This document shows, piece after piece, positions 13,861 to 24,900 of a stretch of DNA of 64,000 nt (positions are counted from its first letter, which is position 1; every line of letters starts with the position of its first letter). The DNA comes from Xestospongia muta (Eukaryota; Porifera; Demospongiae; Haplosclerida; Petrosiidae), in assembly GCA_963693285.1 (NCBI GenBank), contig OY848919.1:8861461-8925460 (forward strand), written 5' to 3'. The position numbers and the translations under genes are program-made. The notes under the pieces were generated by a model. The model was not told where the DNA came from. It was given only the letters and a program-made list of their open reading frames with translations, and did not search any database.

Positions 13861-14106
13861 CGTGCTCGTGAAAATGCAAAGGGAAAAAGACTGAAATCAC
13901 AAACAAAGGAGGTTGTTGCGAATGTCTATGACTATTTTGAGGAAGTCAGCAGGCATCAATAGACTCAAGGACCTCTTAAATGAACCTACGATGCCACAGG
14001 AGTTTCACGTACAAGCATCAAGAAGCTATGGAAAGAGAAAGTTGACACTGGTGGAGCTGGTTTGTCAACTCCAACAAGAGATACAGACACTCCAGACACA
14101 TGTTAG
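13861..14106 (+). pseudogene. HTH N-terminal fragment of a transposase (Tc1/IS630-like?)
   Basis: One frame reads RARENAKGKRLKSQTKEVV, then NVYDYFEEVSRHQ, a stop, then after a second stop TYDATGVSRTSIKKLWKE and a short Ser/Thr/Pro-rich tail. The KGKRL..QTKEVV..VY.YF block plus ATGVSR.SI resembles the helix-turn-helix start of DDE transposases common in invertebrate genomes. Two stops break it and no catalytic domain follows. Family assignment is tentative. Confidence 0.5.
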
Positions 14107-14109
14107 TTG

Positions 14110-16330
14110 ATAATTTTGATTGTGAAGTCATCAGACGAAAAATCACAAAAGACTATACCTGATTATTATTTCAATAAATTTACAATAGAACATCTGTTCA
14201 TAATAATTATTATAATTAGAACTGTAATTTTGAATTGCCAGGTGACAAACGGCTGACTTCACAAGGTCAAAAGTGTTTTTTGTTAAATTCTCTAAGGTGC
14301 ATAATTTGAAGTATGTCGAAGGTATGCCATTGAAAATGTATGGAGTTTTTTAGTTTGCTACTTTCTTGTAGCACTAGACAGCCAAAGTTTATATATAAAA
14401 TGTGTGTTTGCGAGTTGAATCCATTGGTGCAAATTCCATGCGAATAGCACATAAAACGGCGAAGTTTTTTACATGTCTGGGTGGCCCAACTCAACTCGTA
14501 CAGAGTATAATTCTTTCTGGTCACATCTTAGAAGATCATGAAAAAATTTGTTCTCTGTGCATACTCCAAATGATCGTGTAAATAGCTTGCAAAAGTTGCA
14601 AATGAGTAGCTATAACGTGTTTATTTATACTTACATTATCTAAGCTTAATTATGTACTCTTTCATGTTGAGGATGACTGTGGTTTAGTGGAATTCCAATA
14701 ATATTATGTTATCAACCTAACTTGTGGTTATGTTGAAGCTTTTCTGGATTGTTTATTGCTGTCTTGTCTCTAATTAATCTACCCTACTTTTGCTATTAAT
14801 AGTATTCTTGACAATTTCTTATTATTTTGCTAATGCTAGAGAATAGTCTGGCATTGCCTCTGCTTCACTAAAAGAAATATCATGTGACACCAGCATACAT
14901 TACTCATAAGAATCAATATAACTTTAGTTTATGGCAGTGCTTTGCTGAGCGGGTGGCAATCACATGTGAAAATCATACAGAGAATTGTCTGCAATTCTTT
15001 CTGTTTGTTGTGGTGAAGATGTTACTGACAGGTCAAATTTCAGGAGAAATTGGTATAGCAACTCATCAATTTTTACTTTTGAGATCTAGAGATAAATTAC
15101 CATGTGCAAGTGCAAATCTCAGGTGAATCAGTTTCCCTGATTGATACAATAAACATGTTTATACTTAAAGCCATCAATCTGTGACTATTTTGAATACTAC
15201 CATTTGGCTGGTCTGCAATATATTTGCAGCATGCATGAATAATATATATCTCCAGACCACTTTCACTTTATGCAAAGTGTGAGGCAATACCAAACTACCT
15301 GGAGAATGCTTGTGTTAGCGTTTGTTAATAATAAGCAAATTACATGTGACATCAGATCACGATGGGATGTAAAGAACATTTTTGGTTTAAAATGTTCCTA
15401 GAAATCATTCACTTTAGATGACATTTTTGGTTTGAAACGTTCCTAGACACCATTCACTTTATATGTCCTTTTTGACTTGAAACATTCCTAGAACCATTTA
15501 CTTTATATGACATTTTTAAATTGAAACATTCCTAGACACCATTTACTTTATCTGACAATTTTGTTTTGGAATCTTCCTAGATAGCTGACACTCTAATTTT
15601 TGATAAAGTTTTATACTGACAAGGCTCTTGAATGGTACAAACCATTTCTCACTAGCTCATTTGTTGGTATGTTGTACTTTTATATATCAACAAATTATAC
15701 AGTGATTAATGAATATAAACTCTAAATTCCACAGTAATCCACCCATGTAAAGCACAAGTAGTTAAAACAACATATTAATTTTTATAGTGTACTATTTTAA
15801 TGTATTCCTTAGATGCTAAGAAAACACAAGTTAGACTGTTCAATGTGTTTAGATCAGTCAAAAATATACAATGCTTAGTGTACAGTTAGTAGAAACTATA
15901 AATAGTTGCTGTTGGACTTGTGAGCAACCACATGTTTTGATTAAAATCAATGACTCAGCAAAAAATAAGCTATGAATATTGTTATAAATACATGTTTTTA
16001 ATCTAGTGGTAAAATATATGCTCATGAGAGACTAGGTATAGTCTCTCTTATCTCCATCAAGTTTTGCCGTAAATTAGATTAATTCCACCCTCATTTTCTA
16101 TGTTCTATCACAGCTTGTCTATAGGGTACATAGTCCTGTACTCTCCATCTCATTGAACCACTCTTCATTGACTCAGATGTTGATCTTGCTCTCTCTGAGA
16201 GCAGGATCATGAGTTACTTTTCTTCATACAAACATTTTCCTGTAAGGTCAATCTTAGATAGTACCTAAAGCCCTGACAATTAATTGCCATTCACCAATGC
16301 ACTCACCAATTACATAATTAGCATTAATTA
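14110..16330. other. Non-coding stretch with a minisatellite
   Basis: No supportable gene. Contains the 45-bp tandem repeat listed separately (15376-15590); otherwise AT-rich unique-looking sequence. Confidence 0.5.
15376..15590. repeat. 45-bp minisatellite, about 4.7 units
   Basis: Units begin ACATTTTTGGTTT and contain GTTCCTAGA(C)AC(C)ATTCACTTTA. Four full units of 44-45 bp and a partial fifth are visible, differing by a few substitutions each. Confidence 0.9.
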
Positions 16331-16501
16331 CATATAGGATGACTAGTCTCATGAGTCAGACCCTTTGCTTAGAGAGGAAAGGTCTGGTCTACCATGCATA
16401 GTGCAGTTGTCAAACAGGAATTTCATTAACTAGTAACATTATAGATTTTTGGTTTGTAATAGTTACATGTTAATGAAAACATACTGAGCATTTGAATCAG
16501 C

Positions 16502-16722
16502 ATGGAGAAAAGGAAACACCAGGTTGTTCAAGAAATGTTTGCTAAGCTAGGATACGACAAAGTTAAGCCAGAGCAGATGACGGCTATAGAAGCTTTTATT
16601 AGTTTATTAGTGGTATTGATGTGTTTGTCACTTTACTGACTGGGTTTGGTAAAAGCCTTATATATGCCACCCTAGTCTCTCCCCTGCTTGGATTGATGCA
16701 AGACCAGGGTCTTCTCCTCTAA
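16502..16722 (+). pseudogene. RecQ-like helicase N-terminal fragment inside the TIR element
   Basis: The first frame reads MEKRKHQVV... LGYDKVKPEQMTAIEAF and is followed, after a one-frame shift, by GIDVFVTLLTGFGKSLIY and then SPLLGLMQDQ. KPEQ..AI..F, the Walker A variant TGFGKS and the SPL..LM.DQ motif are diagnostic for the first helicase motifs of RecQ-type enzymes. The residues between motif I and the SPL block are shortened and the frame shifts once, so it is a fragment. It sits wholly between the inverted repeats of the 16.3-kb element. Confidence 0.75.
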
Positions 16723-16854
16723 AGCAATCTCCTCTGCATCTATTCTATTTCTTCTATTAATACGTGAAGACTTCATTAGAAGTAAGTAATTAATATGTTA
16801 CGTTATTATGCAACTACGTAAACAATTGTAGTTTGGCTGAAGTACCTGTTGACC

Positions 16855-17470
16855 TAGCCTCGTACCCAGGCGTTCTAGTAGAATAGAACGCCTGGTGACT
16901 ACTGCTTGCGCATGCGCGTAATTATTGAAAATTTTGACATCATAATTACTACTTTTTCAATTAAATGATAAATCAATGGGCTGGGTTTATAATGATGACG
17001 TTTCATTCACTACACAATTTTAAGTATGGCTAGTCGAGTTTGTTGGTTATGCAGTGATTTATTGGAAGCCAAGAGCAACAAACATGTTCAATGCTGTTGG
17101 GATGCAAAACAACTGAGTTTTTCGAATAACTTCTTTGTTTAATGTTATTGTTTTAAGAGATCATGGTCTCTCTTTATATATTTGTATCAAGTGCAAACTT
17201 CGAATTGTGTCTCTAGAGAAATCTCTTGTAGACTTAGAGGCATTCAAACAGCTGGTTCCTAGCTTCTTTAGAGTATACAGTAAACCAGCAAAAAATTTTC
17301 TATCAGTATTACAAGTAGCCATCACAGTTAATCAAACATTGCGGTAGAAGGAATTTTGACGTCATAGTTGACGGAGGATTCCTAGAGTATACTATTTTCC
17401 AAGAAATCTGTGGAAATTAAACGCATGCGCAAACAGTAGTTACCAGGCGTTTAGCCTGGGTACGAGGCTA
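16855..17470. mobile_element. Nested 616-bp inverted-repeat element with perfect 9-bp target duplication
   Basis: Ends are TAGCCTCGTACCCAGGC, inverted at the right end as GCCTGGGTACGAGGCTA. The flanks are CTGTTGACC on both sides (16846-16854 and 17471-17479), a perfect 9-bp duplication. Each end also has CGCATGCGC. The interior contains short frames with paired cysteines: CWLC at about 17040 and, in another frame, ICIKCKLR then SLEKSLVDLEAFKQ at about 17185-17240. Together these look like a broken small CxxC...CxxC zinc-binding protein. Inserted into the larger element, so it is the younger of the two. Confidence 0.85.
17026..17347 (+). pseudogene. Broken small zinc-finger-like reading frame within the nested element
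   Basis: A plus-strand ATG at 17026 starts MASRVCWLCSDLLEAKSN, which runs to about 17140. A second frame (17135-17347) carries YICIKCKLRIVSLEK and DLEAFKQL. Joined by a shift, the pair has the CxxC ... CxxC spacing of ZAD-type or similar zinc-binding domains. No DNA-binding fingers follow. Whether any peptide is made is unknown. Confidence 0.4.
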
Positions 17471-17590
17471 CTGTTGACCAAATAGTGGTTTCCCTAGAAA
17501 TGCTGGGGAAGGACACAACTGCACTATGCGTGGTAGACCGGACCCTTCCTCTCTAAGCAAAGGGTCTGGCTCGCGAGACTATAGGATGAT

Positions 17591-18364
17591 CGTGTAATTT
17601 TTGTCAAATGAATAAAAAAATTAACTCGATGTTTATTTCATTTCTACAGGGCTTGTCTGCCCTGCCATCTTGTCAAATTGATATTCAATTCATGGGAAAA
17701 CCAGGCTTCCTGTCTAGTATTTTGTGTGCCATATTTAAATGTGTTGAATGATAGCCTTACTGAGCATGCGAACCCCACTTTATTCTTTTTTAAAAAATAG
17801 ATATAGTTAAGTACTGACCTTAACTTTACTATTCCACTATGAAACTCGACAGAGCTAAGAGAGAATCCAGTACGAAGTTTGATCCAGTTCCATCAATCCG
17901 AGATATTGGCGCCAAGATCATGACAAAACTAGTTGTTTTGAATATTGATTTAGGGGCTACCTCATGCACTATAAGGCAGATGACATAATACGAGGTAACT
18001 AACAGTCATCGTTACGACCGTTACGTAATGCCACACCCCATGAGCGAAAACCATAACGACATTCACGAGTGCAGTCTCGCTCCCTATGCATTATTCAAAT
18101 TTGGTGTGCCTGCAAAAGGTGTATGTTTGAGTTAGTATGGGTTCGCCTACTCCGGGTGTGCCTACTCGAATTTTAACACTATAGTACGGTTTCGCCTACT
18201 GATACCGTACTTCTAATTAAAGAAACATTGTGAATTTACAAATTACAAGACATGAGCTACTGGACCGAAAGGGACTGAAACAGTCTCAGTAATGACAAAG
18301 GAGTTTGAGGTAAATGATTAAAATAGTGTACAATTTTATGTTAAGGAAAATAAAGATTAAACAA
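17591..18364. other. Spacer with repeated GCCTACT motif near MULE transposase 3' end
   Basis: No gene. Between about 18110 and 18210 the motif (T)CGCCTACT or TGCCTACT recurs three times, and GTACGGT...ACCGTAC forms a small inverted pair around 18184-18212. This may be the subterminal region of the element that carried the MULE transposase at 18365-19230; no matching far end was identified. Confidence 0.35.
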
Positions 18365-19230
18365 TTACAGTTTATTGTGTTGAAACACGCCTGCTACATA
18401 GTCTGATGAAGAGATTATATTAGTGCTAAATCTTTCTTTGAGTTCCTTAATGTGTTGATCTTTCTCAATAGCTCTCTTTTTCCGACAAGATGGGCATTCA
18501 CCTGCTGCAAGCTGCTGTATTAAAACCTCTGTACTGACTTGTTCTCTCTGAAATACCTCAACACATTCAAAGATATTCGGATGGGATTTACCAACTACTC
18601 GCTGTAGACGATTGTGCCAACCCTCCAAGTGATTGTTTGATCGTAGTCCTTCAGTCTCATATAAGTTCCAATCTGCTGTATGGAATGTTCCAGCTATCCA
18701 TGTTGTTTCAAAATATGCAATGAATTCATCAATTCTTGGTAACTCTGGAGTATCTGCTTTTATTCTTTGCCATGAAAGATGAACAAAACAAATAGGAACA
18801 AAGGCAAGAGCTGCTGTTCTACATATAAATGACTTTAGTTGATCTGTATTTTGTTTGTACTGGTTTTGCAGACCAATCTCTTGTATTTTTCTCATAATTG
18901 CCTGGCAGAAATGATAATAGCGTCCTTGATGTGTAGATGTTGGACAATTTAATTGTATTGCTTGTTTGATGGCAAGTTCAAAGTCAGCAACAACTGTCTC
19001 AGGTTCAAATTATAGTTGTAGATTTTGAGTTTTCAATTTTATGATATGAAACAGTCTGTTGTAAGTAGCCGTAGATTTATTTGGCAAGAGTGCATAAATT
19101 AGTGGGTGTTGCTTACATTGTTAAATGCATGTATGATAAAGATTTGATAAAAGAGTTTCGAACAAGTCTGGAAAGTCCCATCAACGTAGATTGTATCACC
19201 CTCACAAAGAATCTTTATGTCAGTGTCTGT
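18365..19230 (-). pseudogene. MULE transposase, broken
   Basis: Read on the minus strand, the piece starts near 19230 with EGDTIYVDGTFQTC, the first catalytic Asp block of the MULE domain. After a shift comes KQHPLIYALLPNK, an in-frame stop, then FEPETVVADFELAI, the second Asp block, and GRYYHFCQAIMRKIQEIGL, the C/HxH block. The tail (18365-18895) contains RSNNHLEGWHNRL, typical of the MULE C-terminus, and a CPSC pair. One frameshift and one stop inactivate it. This superfamily makes 9-bp target duplications, which matches the three non-autonomous elements nearby; whether this transposase mobilised them is inference. Confidence 0.85.
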
Positions 19231-21850
19231 AAGGTTTTATAATTGCTAGTTTTAAAGCTTGCTTTTATATGTTTCTAAAAGTATATCTTCGTGTTTTAAA
19301 TTGGTCAAGTCTTTGTGATCTTTTATGAAAGATCGGTGTTTATGTGAATGAAATCGTGATGAATGATGAATTTTTCACTAATGTTATCAGTTCTTCGGAG
19401 TATGTTAGTATTATCACACAGGAGCCTATAGCCTAGGAAGGGCAGAGAATGCAGTTACGTATTGTAGCATCGAGTAAAAACATAAGGAATATCTAATTAT
19501 TATTCATAGCGAGTTAACCATTTCATAATTCACAAACTCATCAGCTTTTTTGAGCAGATTATTGTAATCTACAATGGTTTTAAATGACATTTGCATGATC
19601 TTTCCTCCTTTGTATAATATAATTGCCAAACAAACAAATCGTATTTTTTAAAACTTCAAGACAAAACTCCCATAATGTCTTCAAAGATCCTTTGATCTGA
19701 ATGTAAAAAAATAATTCAAGTTGGCATTCTGTATTACTCTTAAAAGAACATGGTTTGTAAATAGCACACAACCTCTCTTACTGTACTGCTGACTAAACAT
19801 CTTACTTCATTGATGATGCAACTTCTACTTCCTATACCATTATCAACAGCCTCAGCATGTAAGCAAAATACATCTAAACATGTAGATTTAGGTGATAGGC
19901 CATTAAGCAATTAAGATAGTCAAGATGGTGATAGCATGAAATTGAGTAATAAAAATGAATGTAATACACAGGAGGCTTAAGATGAAAGCTACCTTTGAGA
20001 CAATGTACCTGCTCTACTACACCCACTACTATGTCTCAAGTTCCTGCACTACATAACTCCAGAAACCAAGCCAAAATTAGCAGCGAATGATGTAATAAAT
20101 CAAGCAAGCAGAGCAGAGAAGCCCAGAACAAGCAGAAATGGTGGAAAATTGCTCTTAGAAGACAATCTTTTATTTACTCAAGAAGACTGAACAAACTTGT
20201 AACTTGTACTATTTAGAATGAGTATCATATATATACTGCTTCTTAAATAATGGTTTGAGGTATTGAATATACATATTTAAAATCATCATAATAGATGAAA
20301 CATTTCAGTAAAGTTATGAGTTATTCAAACAAAGAAATCAGACCCTAAGTTATTAATGTCAAACTAAAAATTTTAAGCAAAGTTCAGTTGATAATTATGC
20401 CAACTGAAGCATATAGTGCATGCTTATGACCAAGGAGCAAAGGCATTCCAGGGTCATAACTAAGTGCTTTTTAGGATCAAACTGTGGCCATATATATTGA
20501 ATAAGTGATAGATGAGGATCGCAATAACGATTATCGAACTGAGTACTTGTCTGGAGTAAGGAATGTTCTTTGCTCTCTAAACATCATGATACACAGATGA
20601 TCTGGTGTATTTACTGGTTTCTTGTAGTATTAGCAATTCTTTGCATTTGTATTTTACTGAAGTATTCTGCATGCTCAAAAAAAAATAAAATGCTACACAT
20701 TTCTGATACAATTTCTTTTATATTCAATTAACAGGTTTAAAAAAACTGATGATTTCTGTCATTTCCACCATTTCCATTATTTCCATTTCCTACCATTTCT
20801 CCTTGCCCTGATGAAACAAGTATCAAACATTCTTAACAAAGGTTCTGACAGTACTGACAAAATTAACACACTAAAGATTGGCTCTATTTTCATATAATTT
20901 AGTCTACAAAGATGATGTGGAATTAGATAAGGAAGATGTACTAGACCCACAAGATCCAATTGTACATGATGTATATATCAGTTGTTAATATAATAATAAT
21001 GCATAATTTATTGATATGTACTAACCAATATATTGTAGATGAAACCCTAATAAGGAGTTGGAGAGGATGGGAGACAGAGAGGAATTTCAGAGAGAAATAG
21101 TGTTAACTAATGAATGATTTTAAGTGTTAACAAATCAATCAGTTATACCAGTTACTATTAAAACATATTATATATTAGTATGTATTAAAATATATATGGA
21201 ATATTTAGAAATCCAAAAAGCAGTAGCTTTTGATCTACTAGATCCTTCTTTCCTCCTCTACTCCAAACTTTGTTAGACTTTAAAGTACTATTTTTTCCTT
21301 CAATACATATAATAACTAAAAACATAACTATAGTGACCACTACACATGTGATGTATATGGTCTATTAAGATAAAACCATTGATGAATATAAGTACTGAGA
21401 CAGAAATAGTAGAAGAGAGCCAGGGGTCAACTGAGGTCAACAACTGATCGTGTGACATACTTGAGTACTTTGTTCAACATTATTTTTTAATAGCTGAAAA
21501 AAGTTATATTGTGTACATGTCCCTTTCCTACAGTAAGTGATCACATACTGTGGTATATACATAGTGCTACTATCTCATAGTAATACTGACACACACATGT
21601 AGTGTACCCAGTGGATGTTGTATGGAGTGATACTCCTCTGTTGTATTTAATTATGTAAAGACTGTTGTATAGTACACTTGATTCATCTTGATGAATTCTT
21701 CATAACTATATAATGAGTTGTAAATATTATTTTACATATATATATATATTGTGTATTAGGAGAATGACTGAGCTTAGAACAACGTAGTAAACTGACTTCT
21801 CTCTCCATTGTCTGTTGCTGCAAATTATAGACGGTATAATGTGACCTGGA
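19231..21850. other. Non-coding stretch between MULE remnant and gene B
   Basis: About 2.6 kb with no supportable gene. A CCATTTCC-rich patch lies near 20755-20800. Short frames here have no recognisable domains or splice pairing. Confidence 0.45.
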
Positions 21851-21855
21851 AATAA

Positions 21856-21890
21856 GCTCCACCCTAATTAGATTACTGAGCATGCGCAGA
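21856..21890 (+). promoter_or_regulatory. Shared promoter module of gene B (NRF1-like)
   Basis: GCTCCACCCTAATTA is followed by TGAGCATGCGCAG. The same two-part module occurs before genes C (48139-48176) and D (minus, 43036-43074). GCATGCGC is the core of the NRF-1 palindromic site. The start codon of gene B lies 76 bp downstream. Function is inferred from recurrence at three gene starts. Confidence 0.6.
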
Positions 21891-21965
21891 TGGTATTAAC
21901 CCAACCCAAACAATTCTACTTCTTTTTGCTTTTCAGTTATAAAACAATCCTTTTCAAACTAGATT

Positions 21966-24900
21966 ATGACGGAAGGAGGCAAATTACCTGTGGAATCATG
22001 TAAGTGGTTACTCAATGATTGATCTGTATGTTCAAATATATCCAGCTATATCTTATGTTTATGGGCTTACAGTCCTTAATTTTTATTTTTTGAAAATTAT
22101 TTAAAAATAAGTTCTTCTATATAAAATACTTTTAAAAATATTTAAAAAGGTTTTTATGTTAAGTAAATTAGGTTACGTACTGCAACATTCATGATGTAAT
22201 AAAATCACTTTCATAGAGTGTTTTGCAATTTAAAAAAAATCCAATTATAGTTTTTCCAAATACCAAAAAAATTACATATGGGTTTCTGATACGGCGCTTC
22301 ATTGATTTTAAAGCTTTTATTGAACTCTCATAACTTTCTGATTCATCTAATTTAATCGTTACGCATTTCTCTGAAAAAATCATACATAATTTTAAAGAGA
22401 TCATGCTATTGTAGACATCTAAAGTTTCGTAGTTGCAAATTATTAAAACTACCTCACAACAACAGCTTTACTAATCTGCCTTTTTCTTTAATTTTTGTGA
22501 TGAGTATTCAAAATGAAAGATGTCTGTTTCCATCTGTGAACCTTCGTATTTCCTTCATTATAACTACAAAAGTATCACCATCATTACTAAAATGATTAAT
22601 TAAAGTGTCATCATGGTCTTCATAAATGAATAATAACACTTTTAACAAGAAAAGAAATACAGTAACTGTCACTTTCCAGCTAAACTAATGAAGTAAAAAA
22701 TATGAAAAAAAATATAAAAAGGGAACCAGATGGTAAGAACTCTTTATAACAACATAAACATTTTTGTTAAAAATTTTGACCCTGTAACCCTTAATATGAG
22801 AGGGCCTGGCATACTATGTTACATCACTAACTAATTAATGTATTATAAATATCATAATCACCATATTTATTTAAATAGTAATTAGTTCATAATTTATATC
22901 TATACTCTAGATGGTACTCTGAATTCTGATTTAGCTAGACAAGCTTTACTTCAATGTATAGACATTATTGTTGAGTCGTCTATAGACGCCTTTGCTCTGG
23001 CAAGGAGGCTTTATTCAGAAGAGATTATTTCTGAAGATGTTTACAAGAGAGTAAGAGATAAGGCCAGTAGGGATTCAAATGCAAAGTGTCTTGAAATTCT
23101 TCTTGATGATATAAAGGATCGTGTCAGATATGATGCTGGTATCTTGACTAAATTTGTGGATATTTTAATAGATCGTTTACATCGACAAGATTTAGCTGAT
23201 AAAATCATGTCAAAATATAAAGGTATTATACATTATCAATACATGTAATGAAAAATAAAGAGTTAAAATGTTTATAGTATAATTGATCTATTTTTAATAG
23301 TTGTACATATTATCTCATTTTGTATAATGTATATTATATTATTTAATACACTATATAATTAGATTATTAGTAGAAGTTATGATAGTTATATTATTATTGT
23401 CCAGGTCTTGATGGACAAGATAAAGAAAAGGAGTTGATATCCACTCATAACAAAAAGAAAGGTATGATGTGATAATTAAAATCAATTATTAAATCTGTTC
23501 TTAATCAGAAACAACAATAATGTACATGAGATGTGCCTTAGAAATAACTCTATTGCCTGGTGTATAGGTCCTGTATTGTTTCTTACTATATGTTTAGTTG
23601 ATTGAGTAAGATCTCTTAGTAATAATAGTAGAAGAGGATAAAGTGAACATATCAGAGACACATGAGGAGAAAACAATGAATAATAATCATGCATGAATGA
23701 TAAGTAGTCATACCACCACATCTCTTCTTCTATGAGGTCAATACATATTAGGTTCTTAAGTCTAATCATGATTATATCATACTAGTTAAGATATTCTCTT
23801 GCTTCTAGTGATGTTGTCTCTGGCATTACAATTAAATACAATAGGGACATTATTAGTTTGAGTTTGAGTGGTCATATCACTAGTTGGATCTTCTGAAGGT
23901 ACTATGTCAGTAATAGGAGAATTCTCTTGATTGTTATTAACAATATCTCATCGATTTCTCCTTAACACTTAACCAGATAGACAGAAAGGCAGGCAAAGTA
24001 TATAACCCTCACCCACACAGAGATTAGCAAGGGTTAACAAACATAAATTATGAACATATTTTCACTAATTTAAAATTAAAATGTAAAGAACAAAAACAAG
24101 TATATAAGAATTTCAAAAAAGTATTAAATGTAGTGATGGCAGTAAAACTCAAGTCCAAGGTCGGAATGGCAGTATCAACATCCTTACATAGTATCCACAC
24201 AAAAGTACCTGAAAACAAAATTGTATATTATCTATGTTTAATAGCCTTTTACTTGACTTCATATGGAACTGCTACAACTAATGTAGCAAATTAAATGTTG
24301 TGCTCTTGATATTGTAACTAGAGACATCCACTTGTGCTTGTTTGAGATGTTTTGCTACCATCTCTAGATTTAATGTGTTTTTTCAGGAATTTTTTAAACT
24401 TACAAATGTTATCATGTGTGGAAAGAGCAGAGTTCATTATTCCACATACTATACGTGCATTGTATCATGAATAATTGTTGTCTCTCTTCTTTTGTAATAG
24501 ATTATTCTGGCTTGCTTGCAAAATCTCTTAAAGAAGGTCATGTTAAAGTTATGTATACCAAACTCTCTGTTTCTGGTCCTCCAGGAAGTGGGAAGTCTTG
24601 TGTTATGAAACTGCTACTTGATGAGGATGAGGATCCTCCGCTTGTTCATTGTAGTACTCCAGTATCTACGAACCCTGAAATACGAATGGTAGAGACCTTC
24701 CAAGTTAAAGAATCTCAGTTTTGGAAGAAGATAAAGCTTGAGTCGTTAAAGGAGATGGTTATCGAAGCCATCAAGCATTACTTAAATGAACATGATTTAT
24801 CTGCTCCTATTGTTACATTGTCTATGGAGAATGTCACACAGCATCCAATGTCCTTATCCCCTTCAGTATATAAGCATGTTCTAGAGATGTTATCAAGTGT

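Larger units (their letters stand above)
16344..17581. mobile_element. 1.24-kb inverted-repeat element with 9-bp target duplication (MULE-like)
   Basis: Terminal inverted repeats of about 70 bp start TAGTCTC at both ends and share CAGACCCTTTGCTTAGAGAG. They are flanked by TAGGATGAC (16335-16343) and TAGGATGAT (17582-17590), a 9-bp duplication with one mismatch. Nine-base duplications and long TIRs fit Mutator-like elements. The interior holds a broken RecQ-like helicase fragment (16502-16722) and, inserted within it, a second element of the same general type (16855-17470). A broken MULE transposase lies 0.8 kb away. The element has no transposase of its own and is non-autonomous. Confidence 0.85.

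Noticed and set aside
20755..20800. CCATTTCC-rich run considered as a repeat array
   Set aside because: Units are irregular and the run is under 50 bp; low-complexity sequence only.
24416..24500. Extra N-terminal residues before the GTPase exon of gene B
   Set aside because: The frame is open here, but an acceptor at 24500 joins in phase with upstream exons, and gene C has the matching junction; this part is intron.
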